NCBI RefSeq assembly: GCF_022605165.1
Contig: NC_063073.1
Coordinates: 1 to 64,000 of the forward strand
DNA length: 64,000 bases
Direction: 5' to 3'
Origin: Purpureocillium takamizusanense
Lineage: Eukaryota; Ascomycota; Sordariomycetes; Hypocreales; Ophiocordycipitaceae
Under the pieces are notes generated by a model, which did not search any database, was not told where the DNA came from, and worked only from the letters and a program-made list of their open reading frames with translations. Positions within the stretch are counted from its first letter, which is position 1. Every line of letters starts with the position of its first letter. Of the stretch, positions 46,355 to 57,305 are shown piece by piece. Position numbers and translations under genes: made by a program.

Positions 46355-47626
46355 CTATGGTAACCTGACGGGTGCACCAAGACCCGTGACGTCGGCGGGC
46401 TGGCTTGCCTTTAGCCCAGAGGAAAGGCCAATGCCAGACAAGCTGCCTCTCCCCTGGCAGAAATCAGAAGTTGGCGGAACCATGCCTCTCCTTGGACCCA
46501 TGTTGAGAGGCGCAGCTGCCTCTCGAGTCTCATGTTGATTCCTATTCCCCAGCTGTGAGACAAGCCCAAGCCTTTGTCGAGCGTCTAGGCCGCCTGAGGG
46601 GTCAAACATCCCCGCTGCCGTGACTGTCAGTATAAGGCCCGGTTGACCGCGAGGCAAGTTGGGGGCATCGACTTGCTTTGCAGGCGGGGCCCTGTGCCAG
46701 GCCAGCCGCTCCTGTCCACTGGAACCTGGGATGTGGCGGCGACTGGGACACCACGACCGAAGTGACGCATATCAACCCTGTTGTTGCCGTGATTACTAGG
46801 TCCGGCAACGTCGAACTCTGGTGCCCGGCCGTGGTGTTCGCGATGCGGATGCTCTCGCGGCGGGACATTGAGCGATGAATCTACGGCTTCGGAGGCCGCT
46901 CGTTCAATCTGGCCCATTTCTACCTTCCTCTTCACGCGATCATAAAGCTCTTGTGTTTGAAGTAACCTCCGACTCTTGTCTTTGTATGCCTGCGCCAATT
47001 CTTCGTTTTTCCGGCGCATGATCTCGCTCTCAGCCTCACAAGCTTTGCGAAATCAGCCTGGGCAACTCCAGCTATGCTGTGGAGCAAGACTGACCATTGA
47101 CCCTGTTTCGCAAGCGCTCAATCTCCGCATTGGCGTCGCTGACGGTTTGTTCAAGTCTGACATTGAGGGCACTGTACTTCTCCGTCAAAGTCCTGTACAG
47201 GTATTGCTGATAGTATATCTCCTGCGTCGTCTGGTACGCCCAGAAACTCAGCGCGCGTCCCGCGCATTCCATGACAATGTGCGGGCTCAGGCCGCTGAGG
47301 ACGCTAGTTTTGTAGTCTTCGCTGGGATTGAGATTGGTGATGACTGCATCATCGGGTTTGGAAAGGTGGGCGTTACATGCCGGACAGGCAGTACCCCTTG
47401 GCCCGTCTTGCTTTGCGATACCGAGAACATGGACGCAGTCGAGGCAGAAAATATGGCTTCCCAACGTCAGAAACTATACGAGGCAGTGGCGCAGCGATCA
47501 CCCTGAGCGAGGGACGGCCGTAAAGGGGTGCAGTGCAGGATGCCTTTACCTGCACGTCGTCACCAGAGCGCGGTCTCCAAGCTCCTTTCTGCACTTGAGA
47601 TTGTTGCAAGTGAGGGCGTGCTCCAT
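46355..47626 (-). CDS. HEI10: HEI10/CCNB1IP1-like RING protein (meiotic crossover E3 ligase)
   Basis: Exons in transcription order: 47626..47550, 47456..47095, 47042..46677, 46623..46355; 357 residues in this model. HEI10 proteins are RING-domain SUMO/ubiquitin ligases that mark and mature crossover sites on the synaptonemal complex. The RING is built across the first intron: CNNLKC, then TTCSHIFCLDC, then ACPAC. A coiled coil follows (LTEKYSALNVRLEQTVSDANAEIERL and RRKNEELAQAYKDKSRRLLQTQELYDRVKRKV). The tail contains RGSLSGIGLSSGLK, like fungal HEI10 C-termini. The last intron is uncertain: keeping the frame needs a GC donor (CAAA|GCAAGT); without it the protein ends at 46627. Alternatives with a GT donor at the CAG|GTTCCA site and acceptor CACAG near 46545 are possible. 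Confidence 0.8.
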
Positions 47627-48352
47627 CTTGGAGCTGTAACTTGGGCGACTTTTGCCGTAGCGAGCGGGCTCCGGGTTCCTTGACTGTCGACCTCGGCGGG
47701 TCAACGCAATGTGTTGGTTCTGACTCCGGCCCAGGCCCGGCCCCGGCGCGAACGCAGAGGCGGAACCACAGGAAGAGGTCGGCTCGGCGCTGATGTGATG
47801 ATCGTATGGCAGATCGTCCTGACAACGACCAGTGATTTGATGTACCACCAAGGATCTGGACTGGATACATACCTCTAGCGTTCCTCGGATAGGATTAGAG
47901 GGTCCGGGCCATAAGCGCGGCAGTTCGTGTTGTGTAAATGCGTGGTCTCGGGGGAAGGGGGGTCAAGTGGAATTGACTGGTCTCTGGCAAGGCAGCTGCG
48001 ACCGGCCCGAGCGGATTTTCAACTCGTTCACATGCGCGTCCATGTGGGACGACAGTCACGTTCCGGCAATGGCACAGACGACTCGACTTGTAGCAGGGTG
48101 TGGGCAACGGCACCGGTGTGGCGCGCTCAAAGCAACAGAATGGCCTACCACGTACGAAGTAGCTCGGATGGTGATGATGAACCACACGTTGGGCTTACCA
48201 GTACAATCATAACAAGCCCAACTGAGCGAGCCTTGACCAAGGCCTATTCGCCTTCTTCTAAGCAAGGACTCTGTTGGAGTTTCGCATTTGTGCATGACAT
48301 GCTCCCTTGCCGAGCCACGCATCCGGACACCCTGCCAGCTTCGCCTTTCTAC
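47627..48352. other. Intergenic between ULA1 3' end and HEI10 promoter
   Basis: About 725 bp. Frames up to about 187 codons exist on the + strand but run through the promoter of HEI10 and the ULA1 3' flank with no family resemblance. No gene called. Confidence 0.5.
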
Positions 48353-50233
48353 TTACATCCGCAGCACCTGGCAGCGGCTTTCTATACCATCAAAGATGCA
48401 CGTGTTATCAATAGGTATGTACTGTTGGGTGATAATCTTGATCACCTCCTGAGCGACCATGCCTCCCGTCACTGCGGAGACGTTGTGTAGCTCAGCGCCT
48501 GCCGCTCTTGATACCTCCTTGGCGACTTGCGCGGCTTTTTCGTTGTTGTCGAGAGCGGGCGCTTGCTCCTTCATGTAGGCCAGAATCTCATCTGCAGACA
48601 ACGAAGCAGTGTGGGACGTGGCCGCCAGAGCGAGGTATATCTGGATGAGTGATGTGGGAACTTCGGGGCCAGCAATGGCCGCTATCTCATCATTGGCCAA
48701 CTGTGCACCTGTGCGGGCTCAGTATTGCCCGGTACCGCGTCACATGGAATGGTTGAAACTTACCCACGATCTGCGGCATGGCCAACCCGTCTCCTTCCCC
48801 GGTATTAATGAGCTTGATGAATTTTGCGTTGGCGCAGAACAGCGCGGCTTCGGCGGGATCAAGTGCGAGCCCGCCATTGATGGATCGAGCAATGTCCAGA
48901 ACCTCGGCGACATCTTGGCGAGCTTTATCCTTGTACAGGTTTTGGAGTGTAATGTAGATCTTAGACTCGGCCTTCATATCTGGTAAATTACCAGGCACTG
49001 GTAGCTGCTGGTGTCTGCGGTAAAACTCCTGCACTGCCTGTGCGAGTATCCAAAAGCTCGTCTCTGGTCCATGCTAGTCACAAGCGGCGGGGTTTAGACT
49101 CCAGTATTAGGTGGCTGTGAAGGGTGCTGACATACCTCTGCATCATGGCGAAACTCAAAGATTTGCTGCAGGGTGCTGGGTAGAGAGGAAGGGGTGATGT
49201 GCTTCATGACAGCGGAGATGGCCTCCTCGAAATTCTCCTCGCCCCCTTCGGGATTATTCTTTCGCATAGCATCAAATATCTGGTTTCGAAAAGCAACTTT
49301 GTTTGCGTAGGTTGTTGGAAAAGACCCATCGTGGGTCTCCTTCCACAGCTCAAGATGATGTAAGAGAATGACAATCAAGGGGAGATGGCCATGGGTGTGG
49401 TCGCCGAGAGCGTCGATTCCCCTGGTCATCTCGCTGGCAAATGCTGACAACTCCGGCCACGGGCTCAAAAGCCTTAGGTCCGTGGTTGCTGTCTCTTCGG
49501 GATGCGTATCGACAACTGGAAAGGTGTACGGCAAATCAATTCTGAAGTAGGAGTAGAAGCCTGCTGAATGAATTGCGACTAAAGGCGTGGCGTGCTTTCG
49601 AGCGTATGCTCTGATCACGTCAATCTGTTCTGCAGGAAGCGGCAGAACGTACAGGATGATGGTGAAGACGTCGACGCCATCTAGGGCCTCATTTGGATCC
49701 AAGGGTCTCTAGATTGAATGAAGACCGCTCATTAGCCAACATTACCGTACACGGCTCTTCAAAAAGCAAGCATAGGCATACCCGGGTCTTTGGATGCCAA
49801 TCGCCAACGACTTCCGGGTTTAGTTCCTGAAGAAGATGGGCACAGCATTCAGCACGAGACTTTCCGAGGCAGGATTCGTCGAGGAAGAAGTTGACACCAA
49901 GATCAGCGTCGTCAACGGTGGCGGCGTCGATTATAGTAAATCTGCCAATGCCTGTCCGACCACACGTGGTCAGCGGTTGTACGCCGGGGCGGCTGTAGCA
50001 GACGAATGGCTCGTCCTGGGGGCACCGGGCGCGGGTGACTGACCAGGGAGCACAAGATTTTTCAATGCCTCGATGCCCACAGTGCCTCCCCCAGAGTTGA
50101 TGAGAAGAACGTTGGACGATTCGAGAGCGGCCTGGCCAGACGCGGCCCAGAGCCTCAGCTGCCGGTCATATTTCCTCTCTTTGGCCGAAGGGCCATGAAG
50201 GGCAGGTGGCGTCTGGTTGGTGACTTCAGTCAT
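48353..50233 (-). CDS. ULA1: NEDD8/Rub1-activating enzyme E1 regulatory subunit (APPBP1/Ula1)
   Basis: Five exons in transcription order: 50233..50044, 49951..49782, 49708..49136, 49073..48764, 48708..48353; 532 residues, all phases consistent. With Uba3 it activates the ubiquitin-like protein Rub1/NEDD8, which is attached to cullins. It starts [29 protein letters not shown], the N-terminal adenylation half (Rossmann). [19 protein letters not shown] and [26 protein letters not shown] follow. The catalytic-cysteine domain is absent, as expected for the regulatory partner. Late blocks [29 protein letters not shown] and [20 protein letters not shown] complete the fold. The Gly loop is LINSGGG rather than the common GxGxxG. 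It sits upstream of HEI10 on the same strand. Confidence 0.93.
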
Positions 50234-53073
50234 CCTCTCCCGAGCACGGTGCGATGGGTGAAAGCTTGTGCTTAAGTAGAGGAGATGAGACGAGGAGTTT
50301 ATGGCGCAATCAACGGCACGCTGCTAGATTACAAACGCGCGAGGGTCCGGCGAGAGATGCGTATGGGCAGGTTGCCTGGATCGCCGAGAGGAGAGCAATA
50401 CTACCGAGGGGAGCGTCCGCACACAGCTGGCAAACGGCCGCGCATGGATATCTGAGGTCGATCTCGACTGGGCGTGCGCATTCCAGTATTGCTGTCGTGC
50501 TGTAGAGTTGGTAAATAGCTAAAGGAGAGCGGGAGTAGTGGGCGCCACGAAGCGTGCGGATTGGCATCCAGGGACGCGACAGAGCCTACTGAGGTAGAGG
50601 TGAGTTCCCGGGGTGGAGGCGACACTTTTGGCGAGGTACAGCAAGTACCCAGCCTGGGTAGCACCTTGCTAAGGTAAGGTAGGTATTTATGGCTATTAAG
50701 CACCCTGGTAGTTTGAGCAAGTACTTATCTAATAGAGCTACACTGCTAGCCCTATCTATTAAGTACTAAGATTAGCTAAGTTAGGTATCTAATACCTTAG
50801 AATAAATATTTATATTTTTTTATAATTTTATAGATTTATAAATTACTAAGAAAGTAATATACTTTAAATATAATTATTTAAAAAATTAATATTTTTAAAA
50901 ATATATTATTATAGCCTTTAATATATATTAAAAGCTTTATTAATAATATCTATATAAACTTTATATAGAGTTACTTCAGCTATATTTCTTCCTCTAGTCA
51001 GTCTCGTGCAGCCCGGATCGACCTCAAACGTCGTCTCTTCGTCTCGCCTGACACCTTGCCGGACTCGTTTATGCGAATATAAACCCGGGCTGCACTTCCA
51101 TCCGGGTCGAGGCACCGCAAAACAGTTCGAGCGCCAGTAGCCAGCGGCTTCTGGGCACTCATCTTCATCCTCATCCTCACGTTTCACAGCATCATGACCA
51201 GGGTCTCTCTAGGCGGCGGTTGATATGCCAGCAAGCAATGGGCCACACCCTGCGAAGGGAAACGTCCAGCACATTCAGCGTCGTCGACGCGGACCAGCCT
51301 AAGATACTAGACAGGGCGATGGCTCACAAAGACAAAGCGACAGCCCATTACCGCTGCAGGCTATGAGCGTTGGGCCATTACGCTCACACAAGTTCGTTGG
51401 TTAGGACGCAAAGGAAAGGATCAAGGTTGCACTGTAGGCGAGTCCCGGCATGCGGTACCATGGCTTCTGAATACAGCCAGCCTCAACGGGCTGTGCTTGT
51501 ATCCCGGCCGAGATGGACTTGGCAGACGCGGGCATGCGGCAAGGGCCAAACCGGCCGAGTCCGTGTTGCGTGTCCGTGAGCGACGCGTCCGACCGTGCCA
51601 CCACGCCTAGCACGCTCACAGACCAGAAGGCTGCTGATAACACGAGCTTGCTTGTAGGCCATGACCGGCCATGTGTTGCATGGGTAACTGTCTGTTCTGG
51701 GCCTGTACACGGACTTTGGTCGTCGGGTTGCACCGGATACCACGCTCGTTCTTGCTCACATGCCCGGCCATATATATCTGAGGTACTTGATGCTGCAGGG
51801 TCCAATCTAACACAGATTATCGCTATACCTTGGTAGCCTTTGCGCACTAGACTGCGACGAACGTTTCGAGGCGAGCAGCGGATTACGAAGGCGGCCGTCC
51901 ATTTGCTTGTCTGCAGGCCCAAAGGGCCGTCGATCGTAACGCAGTCGTCCTTTGAGATGGCAGGAACGGGGTGTGGAACGGGCTGTCAGGGCAAGCATGG
52001 CCGGTGCTGCTCCTTGCCGCTCAGGTAGTAGTTACTACCTTACTAAGGTATCAAGGTAATCTTCTACTAGATTTAGTAGTATTGAAGTAGTAACTACCTA
52101 CCTGTAAGTGAGTACCTACCTAGGTACCTGTACCTTACCTGAAGGAGACACGTACCTGTAGTGCCTCCTAAGGCAAGACATGAGATGATGGCCGTACCTC
52201 TGTCCCATCTCGTCTTGGTTGGCGCTTTGCCACCTTGTCACGGTGTGCCACGCACATCTCCATGCCGCATGCGCCATTCAGATCCTGCTGCAGCCCTGCT
52301 GCAGTGTCGACTTGGTCCCTTGCCCTAGCACTGGTTGGTTAGCCGAGCTTGCCTTCTTGTCTGCTTGCACCGCTTCCAGCTGCGTCCTGTTCGCCGACCC
52401 GGGCTGCACGAATTGGACAAACAAGCAATCTCTCGGTCAGCAATGCGCAGGCTGCGCTGGCATCGTGCCGTCTCTCTTCTGCGCCCATGCCACATCGTCC
52501 GGTATCACCCATTCGGGTAGGGCGGGCGGGCACGCTGCGGCGGATGGGCAGGGTGGCCGTCTGCGCCCTCGGCACCTTAGTATCCTATCCTACCCCCTTC
52601 CGGCCATCTCGGCGAAATCTCTGGATTCATGGCCGGACAGATGTTTAGATACTGCACGGCAGTAGCTTTCCGTGGATCCTTTGCTCGACGAGTCACCCTG
52701 CTTGGAGTCCCCCTTTCCCCGCGGCGCTCCTGAGCTCCGGATCTTAGGTAGGTGGGATCCTGCCGCCTAATGGCCGTCGGCTGATGGATGCCCTTTGCCA
52801 GCTCCAAGACATCCTCTTCGCTCTCTGGAGAACAAAGCATCGTTCACTATTTGACCGGCTGCCTTTCCAAGAGCTGCGTGGTCTTCGCTGCTCTCTCCTC
52901 AGGCTCGAATCCAGAGCTCATCTCGATACAGGAGCCCACCGCCACTCGCACGCAATCACCAACACGCCGGGAGCACCGCGGGGAGCAAATCGTCCCCCGC
53001 AAAGCTGTTTGATCTCGCCGTGGCCTCGAGGCCTCTCTGCTCCCTTCAATACAGTAACTCATCACAGTCAAAG
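50234..53073. other. 2.8-kb gene-poor interval with AT patch and short repeats
   Basis: No convincing gene. It holds the ULA1 promoter on the left, a GGTAC/AAGGTA-rich repeat cluster at about 50625-50780, an A/T patch at about 50780-50960, and a second repeat cluster with TAGGTACC and GTAGTAACTACC words at about 52022-52145. The right part is the promoter of the transporter gene. A 148-codon frame rich in Cys (52219-52665) starts only at a TTG and is not called. Confidence 0.5.
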
Positions 53074-55042
53074 ATGACCCCTCGCCGACAGCCGGAACTC
53101 CCTCAAGACGGCAGACCTGTTCCACGCGTATCTAATTCATCGACTGCGGCCATCAAGAGTGCCTCAGTACCCCGATGGCGCTTCTGGTTGCTTAGCACTG
53201 GGTACGTCGGGCGTGAAAGTGCAGTCTGCCGTCAGTGGCAAAACGGCTGACACGGTCGCATGGACGAGACAGTGTTTGCCTCGGCCTCTTTTTGTCTATG
53301 ACTGACTCTACCATCATCGCTACCAGTCTCTTCGTGATTGCCAGGGACTTTCGGTCTTTTGATTCTGTCAACTGGGTGGCGCTGGCATACACCCTTTCGT
53401 ACCTCGGATGCGCCGTGACCTTCGCGCAATTCTCAGATGTCATCGGGAGACGAAATGCATTCGTTGCCGCGCATTTGCTATTCTTGGTCTTCTCCATGGC
53501 TTGCGGCTTTTCTAAAAGTCTTTTCATGCTGATCGCCTTTCGTGCCCTCCAAGGAATCGGGGGCTCAGGTACGTGACTCCGGACAAGGAAGGATACGTGA
53601 GTGTGACGGTCACTCGATGTTCTAATCAGACCGCCAACCCAACACCAGGTCTATACGCTCTTTCAATGGTCGTTTTACCTGAGCTGTGCCCTCGAGAATT
53701 GCAACAGCACATTGGCAGCTTGATTGGCCTAGTAATCGCGGGCTCCGGAGTCCTCGGCCCGATTCTGGGTGGCATCTTAACAGAATACGCGAGCTGGCGA
53801 TGGGTCTTCTGGATAAAGTGAGGGCGGCGGGGACTCCCTCCCCATACAAAGTGCGCGAGGGGACTGACGTACCATGTCTAGCGGGCCGGTTGGAACTGTT
53901 TCTCTCATCATTCTTCTCGCAGCCTGGCCGCAGACTCACCGGCTATCATTGCGAGAAGGCGCTTCATGGAAAAACTTCGACTATGCTGGTTCATTCTTGA
54001 TAATTACTGCCTCTGTACTGGTTGTCTTCGCCTTCCAGAATATGGGAGAGACTGAGAACCCGAGCTGGGCCAGTGCTGTCTTTATCGGTCCCCTTGTAGG
54101 CGGCGGAACAGGCTGGCTGGCACTGATTGTTTGGGAGGTTTTTGCTACGAGGAGAATGCATCGTGGCTTTTCTCCAGCTTTCCCAGTCGATCTCTTCAGA
54201 AACAGGACCTACGCGGCGGCCGCAGTGTCAACAATGTTCCTCGGTTATCCCTATCTACTGTTGATGTATACATTTCCTCTAAAAGCCCATATAGTGAGTG
54301 GTAAGAGTGCGCTACTTTCGAGTATGACGCTACTCCCCATGCTGGGGGCGTCTGCGGTTGGAAGCGTCATTAGTGGCAAGGTGAACACAGCAAGGAACGC
54401 GCAGTGTGAGACCATACTGGCCGGGGCTTGCTTCATGACCTTGGGCTGCGGACTTTTAACGGGTGTTGCGGGAGCAAAGGACGACGAGAAGGCCCTTGGA
54501 TTTCTCACGTTTGCTGGGTTTGGCTTCGGATTGTCGACCGCTGCAGCAACTATTCTCGTGGCGGTGGAAGCGCCCCAGAGGGACCACGGTGTGTCAGGAT
54601 TCCAGAGCCAGCTAGCTGCCACATGGTGCAGATCACTTGCTAACTAGTACATGCAGCCGCAGCTCAAGGCATCTTGGCCCAGCTGCGCGTCCTTGGAGGT
54701 AGCTTGGGTATATCCACATCGACGGTCCTGGTGCGTGGGGAGGCAGCCAAACCCTATGCTCCGACCCTCTCCCAGGGGTCCCAGGATGCGGAACGTTTGA
54801 AAGACGGCTGGAACGAGACACTTTTACGGTTGGAAACTGTTCATGAGGCATACGATGAGGCGTTTCGCAAGGGCATGGTATGCGCGGCCGCGATATCTGG
54901 AGCCGCCATCCTCGTGGCGCTGGCAGGCTATCGAAAACGCGCGACAGGGAGCCAATCTCAGCGGGATGCAATGGTCGAAGATGAAGGCAGTGTTGTAATA
55001 CCGGGCAATCCGACGGATCAGACTAGGGCCGGAGCAGTGTAG
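53074..55042 (+). CDS. Major facilitator superfamily transporter, DHA2 (14-TMS) type
   Basis: Five exons: 53074..53201, 53273..53568, 53649..53817, 53882..54588, 54657..55042; 561 residues. First ATG in frame is 53074. Secondary transporters of this group export drugs, toxins or siderophores across the plasma membrane by proton antiport; the substrate cannot be told. Visible signatures are the segment LGLFLSMTDSTIIATSLFVIA (TM1), the loop motif A variant FSDVIGRRNAF, TM4 RALQGIGGSG-LYALSM, motif C IAGSGVLGPILGGIL, then SWRWVFWINGPVG, made exactly across the third intron. AEAPQRDH-AAAQGILAQLRVLGG (across the fourth intron) is typical of fungal DHA2 transporters. Several TMS follow to about residue 525. 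No biosynthetic genes sit next to it, so a link to a secondary-metabolite cluster is not supported by the window. Confidence 0.9.
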
Positions 55043-55764
55043 TGGCAAGGAACTTGGCGATGGGCCCGTGACAACAAGTTGGCCCTCCTGCAACCTGTGG
55101 GCCTCATTGCGGTTGATGAGTCGACTTTGGGGGGCATTCAAAGTCCCATTACGGACCCAGGCCTGGTCCAAGAGAGAAGCAGTGGAGAGGTATGGGCATT
55201 GGGTTTATAGTTTGACATTGACGCACTGTATAAAGCATGGCACAGAAGATTTTGGAGGCTCTGGATGGCGGCATAAGATTGTATTTGGGTTGCCTCGATT
55301 TTATTTTTAGTTGACGGGCAGCGCGAGGCACACGGCCCCCAAAGAGCGAGCTGGACCCGAGTCAATAGGTCCATCTATGATGTATTGCGACTATGACGTG
55401 CGCTCAAATCACGGCACCGGTCTGCATCGTGGTGCTGCGGACCAAGTAAAGTAGCGCACGTCTCGACGGCGCAAAGTGTAATTTGGCAGTGGCGGGACAC
55501 GAGAGAAATGGCAAAGCAAAATTGAAGCGCCGGTCTCGGCTTGTATATACATATTCCCCTGGTCATGGCGTCTGTCACTCCTCTCTGATACCTCGTCTTT
55601 CCATAGACGGGTCTCTCTCCTGAATTGACGTCTGACGACGGCGACTGCCATCACCAAACGCCGATCTTCAACAGCAAAGACTCGAATCCAAGGCGACGTC
55701 AACAGTCAATCAACGACAAAGGGATAAAAAACCAAACCCAACGCAAGGGGGAAGAGAAGAGGCC
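55043..55764. other. Intergenic, transporter 3' end to secreted-protein gene promoter
   Basis: About 720 bp. No gene recognised. The last 100 bp before the next start is purine-rich (AAGGGGGAAGAGAAGAGG), which may be 5' UTR. Confidence 0.45.
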
Positions 55765-56484
55765 ATGGTGCGATTGGTCAACATGGCAGCAGTGGCGGTC
55801 GCGGCGACTGGCTGGCCGTGGGCGCAGGCGGCACCAGAGGAGCCTGCGAGTGCCAACAAGCAGACGCGAGCGAGGCAGCAGCAGATGGAGGCAACACCGA
55901 GGCTCGCATCGCAGGCCGAGCAGAGCAACACCACGGGGCCGACAGAGGGCAACTGCGCGGCCTTGCTGGCGGCACGAGACAAGGCGGCCAAGCTGTTCAC
56001 CAGGACGCTCAACAAGGGAGAGTACTACGAGCGCGACTTCATGTGGATGCGGTGTCGCTACCAGATGGAAAACAACCTGTTCGACTTCGGGGGCAGCTGG
56101 CCAGGCCCTGATGGCCGTGATCTCTTCGCTTTCCTCGAGGAGAAGACCGACGGCGACGTGCGCGAACTCGCCTTCGACTACGTCAACGCCCGCAACGCCG
56201 AATGGGGCAGCTGGGGCGGCTGGGGCGATGCCACGGCCATGTTGCAGTTGTGGGGAGGGGTGAGCAGCTCCGCGTCCGTTGAGCATTTGAACATATTGGT
56301 CGCCTTCATGATCCAGTTTGGCCAGCTTGTCGCCGAGCGAGAACGGCGCACCTTTTACGTCGTCGGCTGTCCCGCCGGCGCACCCAATGGCACGTATTTC
56401 CGGGGCTGGGGCGTCGAGAAGAAAGGCATAGCCAGCTATTTCACCGGGGGGGCCGACAATCACTGGTCCACGGGCGGCAACTGA
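55765..56484 (+). CDS. Predicted secreted protein, no recognised domain
   Basis: Single exon, 239 residues, true ATG at 55765 in a good context (GCCATGG). A signal peptide is likely: MVRLVNMAAVAVAATGWPWAQA with cleavage before APEEP. A linker rich in Ala, Gln and Glu follows (about 23-60), with possible N-glycosylation at NTT. The mature domain is aromatic: RDFMWMRCRYQMENNLFDFG, the repeat-like WGSWGGWGD, LQLWGG, then AFMIQFGQLVAERERR and YFRGWGVEKKG. It contains only a few cysteines. I do not recognise a family; it could be an extracellular or surface protein. The opposite strand has a 309-codon open frame over the same DNA, which I treat as a shadow of this GC-rich gene because its product lacks any coherent pattern. 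Confidence 0.65.
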   Translation: MVRLVNMAAVAVAATGWPWAQAAPEEPASANKQTRARQQQMEATPRLASQAEQSNTTGPTEGNCAALLAARDKAAKLFTRTLNKGEYYERDFMWMRCRYQMENNLFDFGGSWPGPDGRDLFAFLEEKTDGDVRELAFDYVNARNAEWGSWGGWGDATAMLQLWGGVSSSASVEHLNILVAFMIQFGQLVAERERRTFYVVGCPAGAPNGTYFRGWGVEKKGIASYFTGGADNHWSTGGN

Positions 56485-57305
56485 GGTTGATGATAAACTG
56501 ACTGTGACTGGACCGCCACGGTGACACGCAGGCAAGTGAAGAAAGTCCGTGTTGGGTCGGTCTGTCTGGTGGACAAACAGGGCATCCGAGTTTTTGCTAG
56601 TATTCTGGTTTGGATGGGTGGAAAACAATACGTCGTTCTGGGGGGGGGGGGGGGGGGGGAAGAATAAGAATAAGAAAATGTTTTTAAGAAAATAAGAAAG
56701 TAAATTGCATGATTGACGTGACCAACAACACCCAGCAAGGGCGCGCGCCGCCAGCAGAGCGGGTTCGGCATGCGGGCTTGATTTCGCCCGGCCAGTCGAC
56801 CGATTGATAACCAGTAGTAGTACGAAGTACTCCGTACTCCACTAATAACCAACTCGAGCAACACGCGGGGAATCAGTCAACCAACCCGCAATCAATACAC
56901 ACACCAAAAGCTCGCCATCTAGCCAAGCCAAGGTGTCACGACCACCCCTGACACTCCAACTCGAATTGCCTCCGCCCGACCTCGAGAGAGCGCGAACCCC
57001 TCCCGCCTCGGCTTTCGTTGCTGGACCGTCCGCCCGCGCATTGAGGCTTGATGCGTGTCATCGTCGCCCGTTTCGCTCCCCGCTGCCCCCCCTCCAAGCC
57101 GCAGCAGCAGCAGCATCTTCCGCACCTCCACCTCCTCCTCCGCCGCCGCATCGCTTCCTCGGCTCTAGTACTAGAACCACCACCACCACCGCCGCCAGCA
57201 CGTCGTGGTCTCCCCGCGCCGCCCCTCATCGCCGGCCGCTTCGCCAGAACCACCGTCGCCGTCGACGCATCATCCCGCTCTCGCCTCCCGCCAGCCAGGA
57301 CAATC
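56485..57305. other. Intergenic with a poly-G run and CCG/CAG-rich leader
   Basis: A run of 20 G lies at 56640-56659 and is followed by A-rich sequence. From about 57080 to 57300 the strand is pyrimidine-rich with CCG, CAG and CCA repeats. This part is open in the frame of the downstream dehydrogenase from an ATG at 57051, and would encode a Pro/Arg-rich extension; I treat it as leader sequence. Confidence 0.5.

Noticed and set aside
47927..48490. 187-codon frame on the plus strand
   Set aside because: It extends antisense into the last exon of ULA1 and has no coherent protein pattern.
52219..52665. 148-codon Cys-rich frame as a possible small secreted protein
   Set aside because: It begins at a TTG rather than ATG, lacks a clear signal peptide from an ATG, and overlaps other equally long frames.
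53500..54700. Transporter as part of a secondary-metabolite cluster
   Set aside because: No synthase, P450, methyltransferase or pathway regulator is present on either side.
55699..56628. 309-codon open frame antisense to the secreted-protein gene
   Set aside because: It runs through the gene's promoter and 3' flank, shows no signal, domain or compositional coherence, and is typical of shadow frames opposite GC-rich genes.
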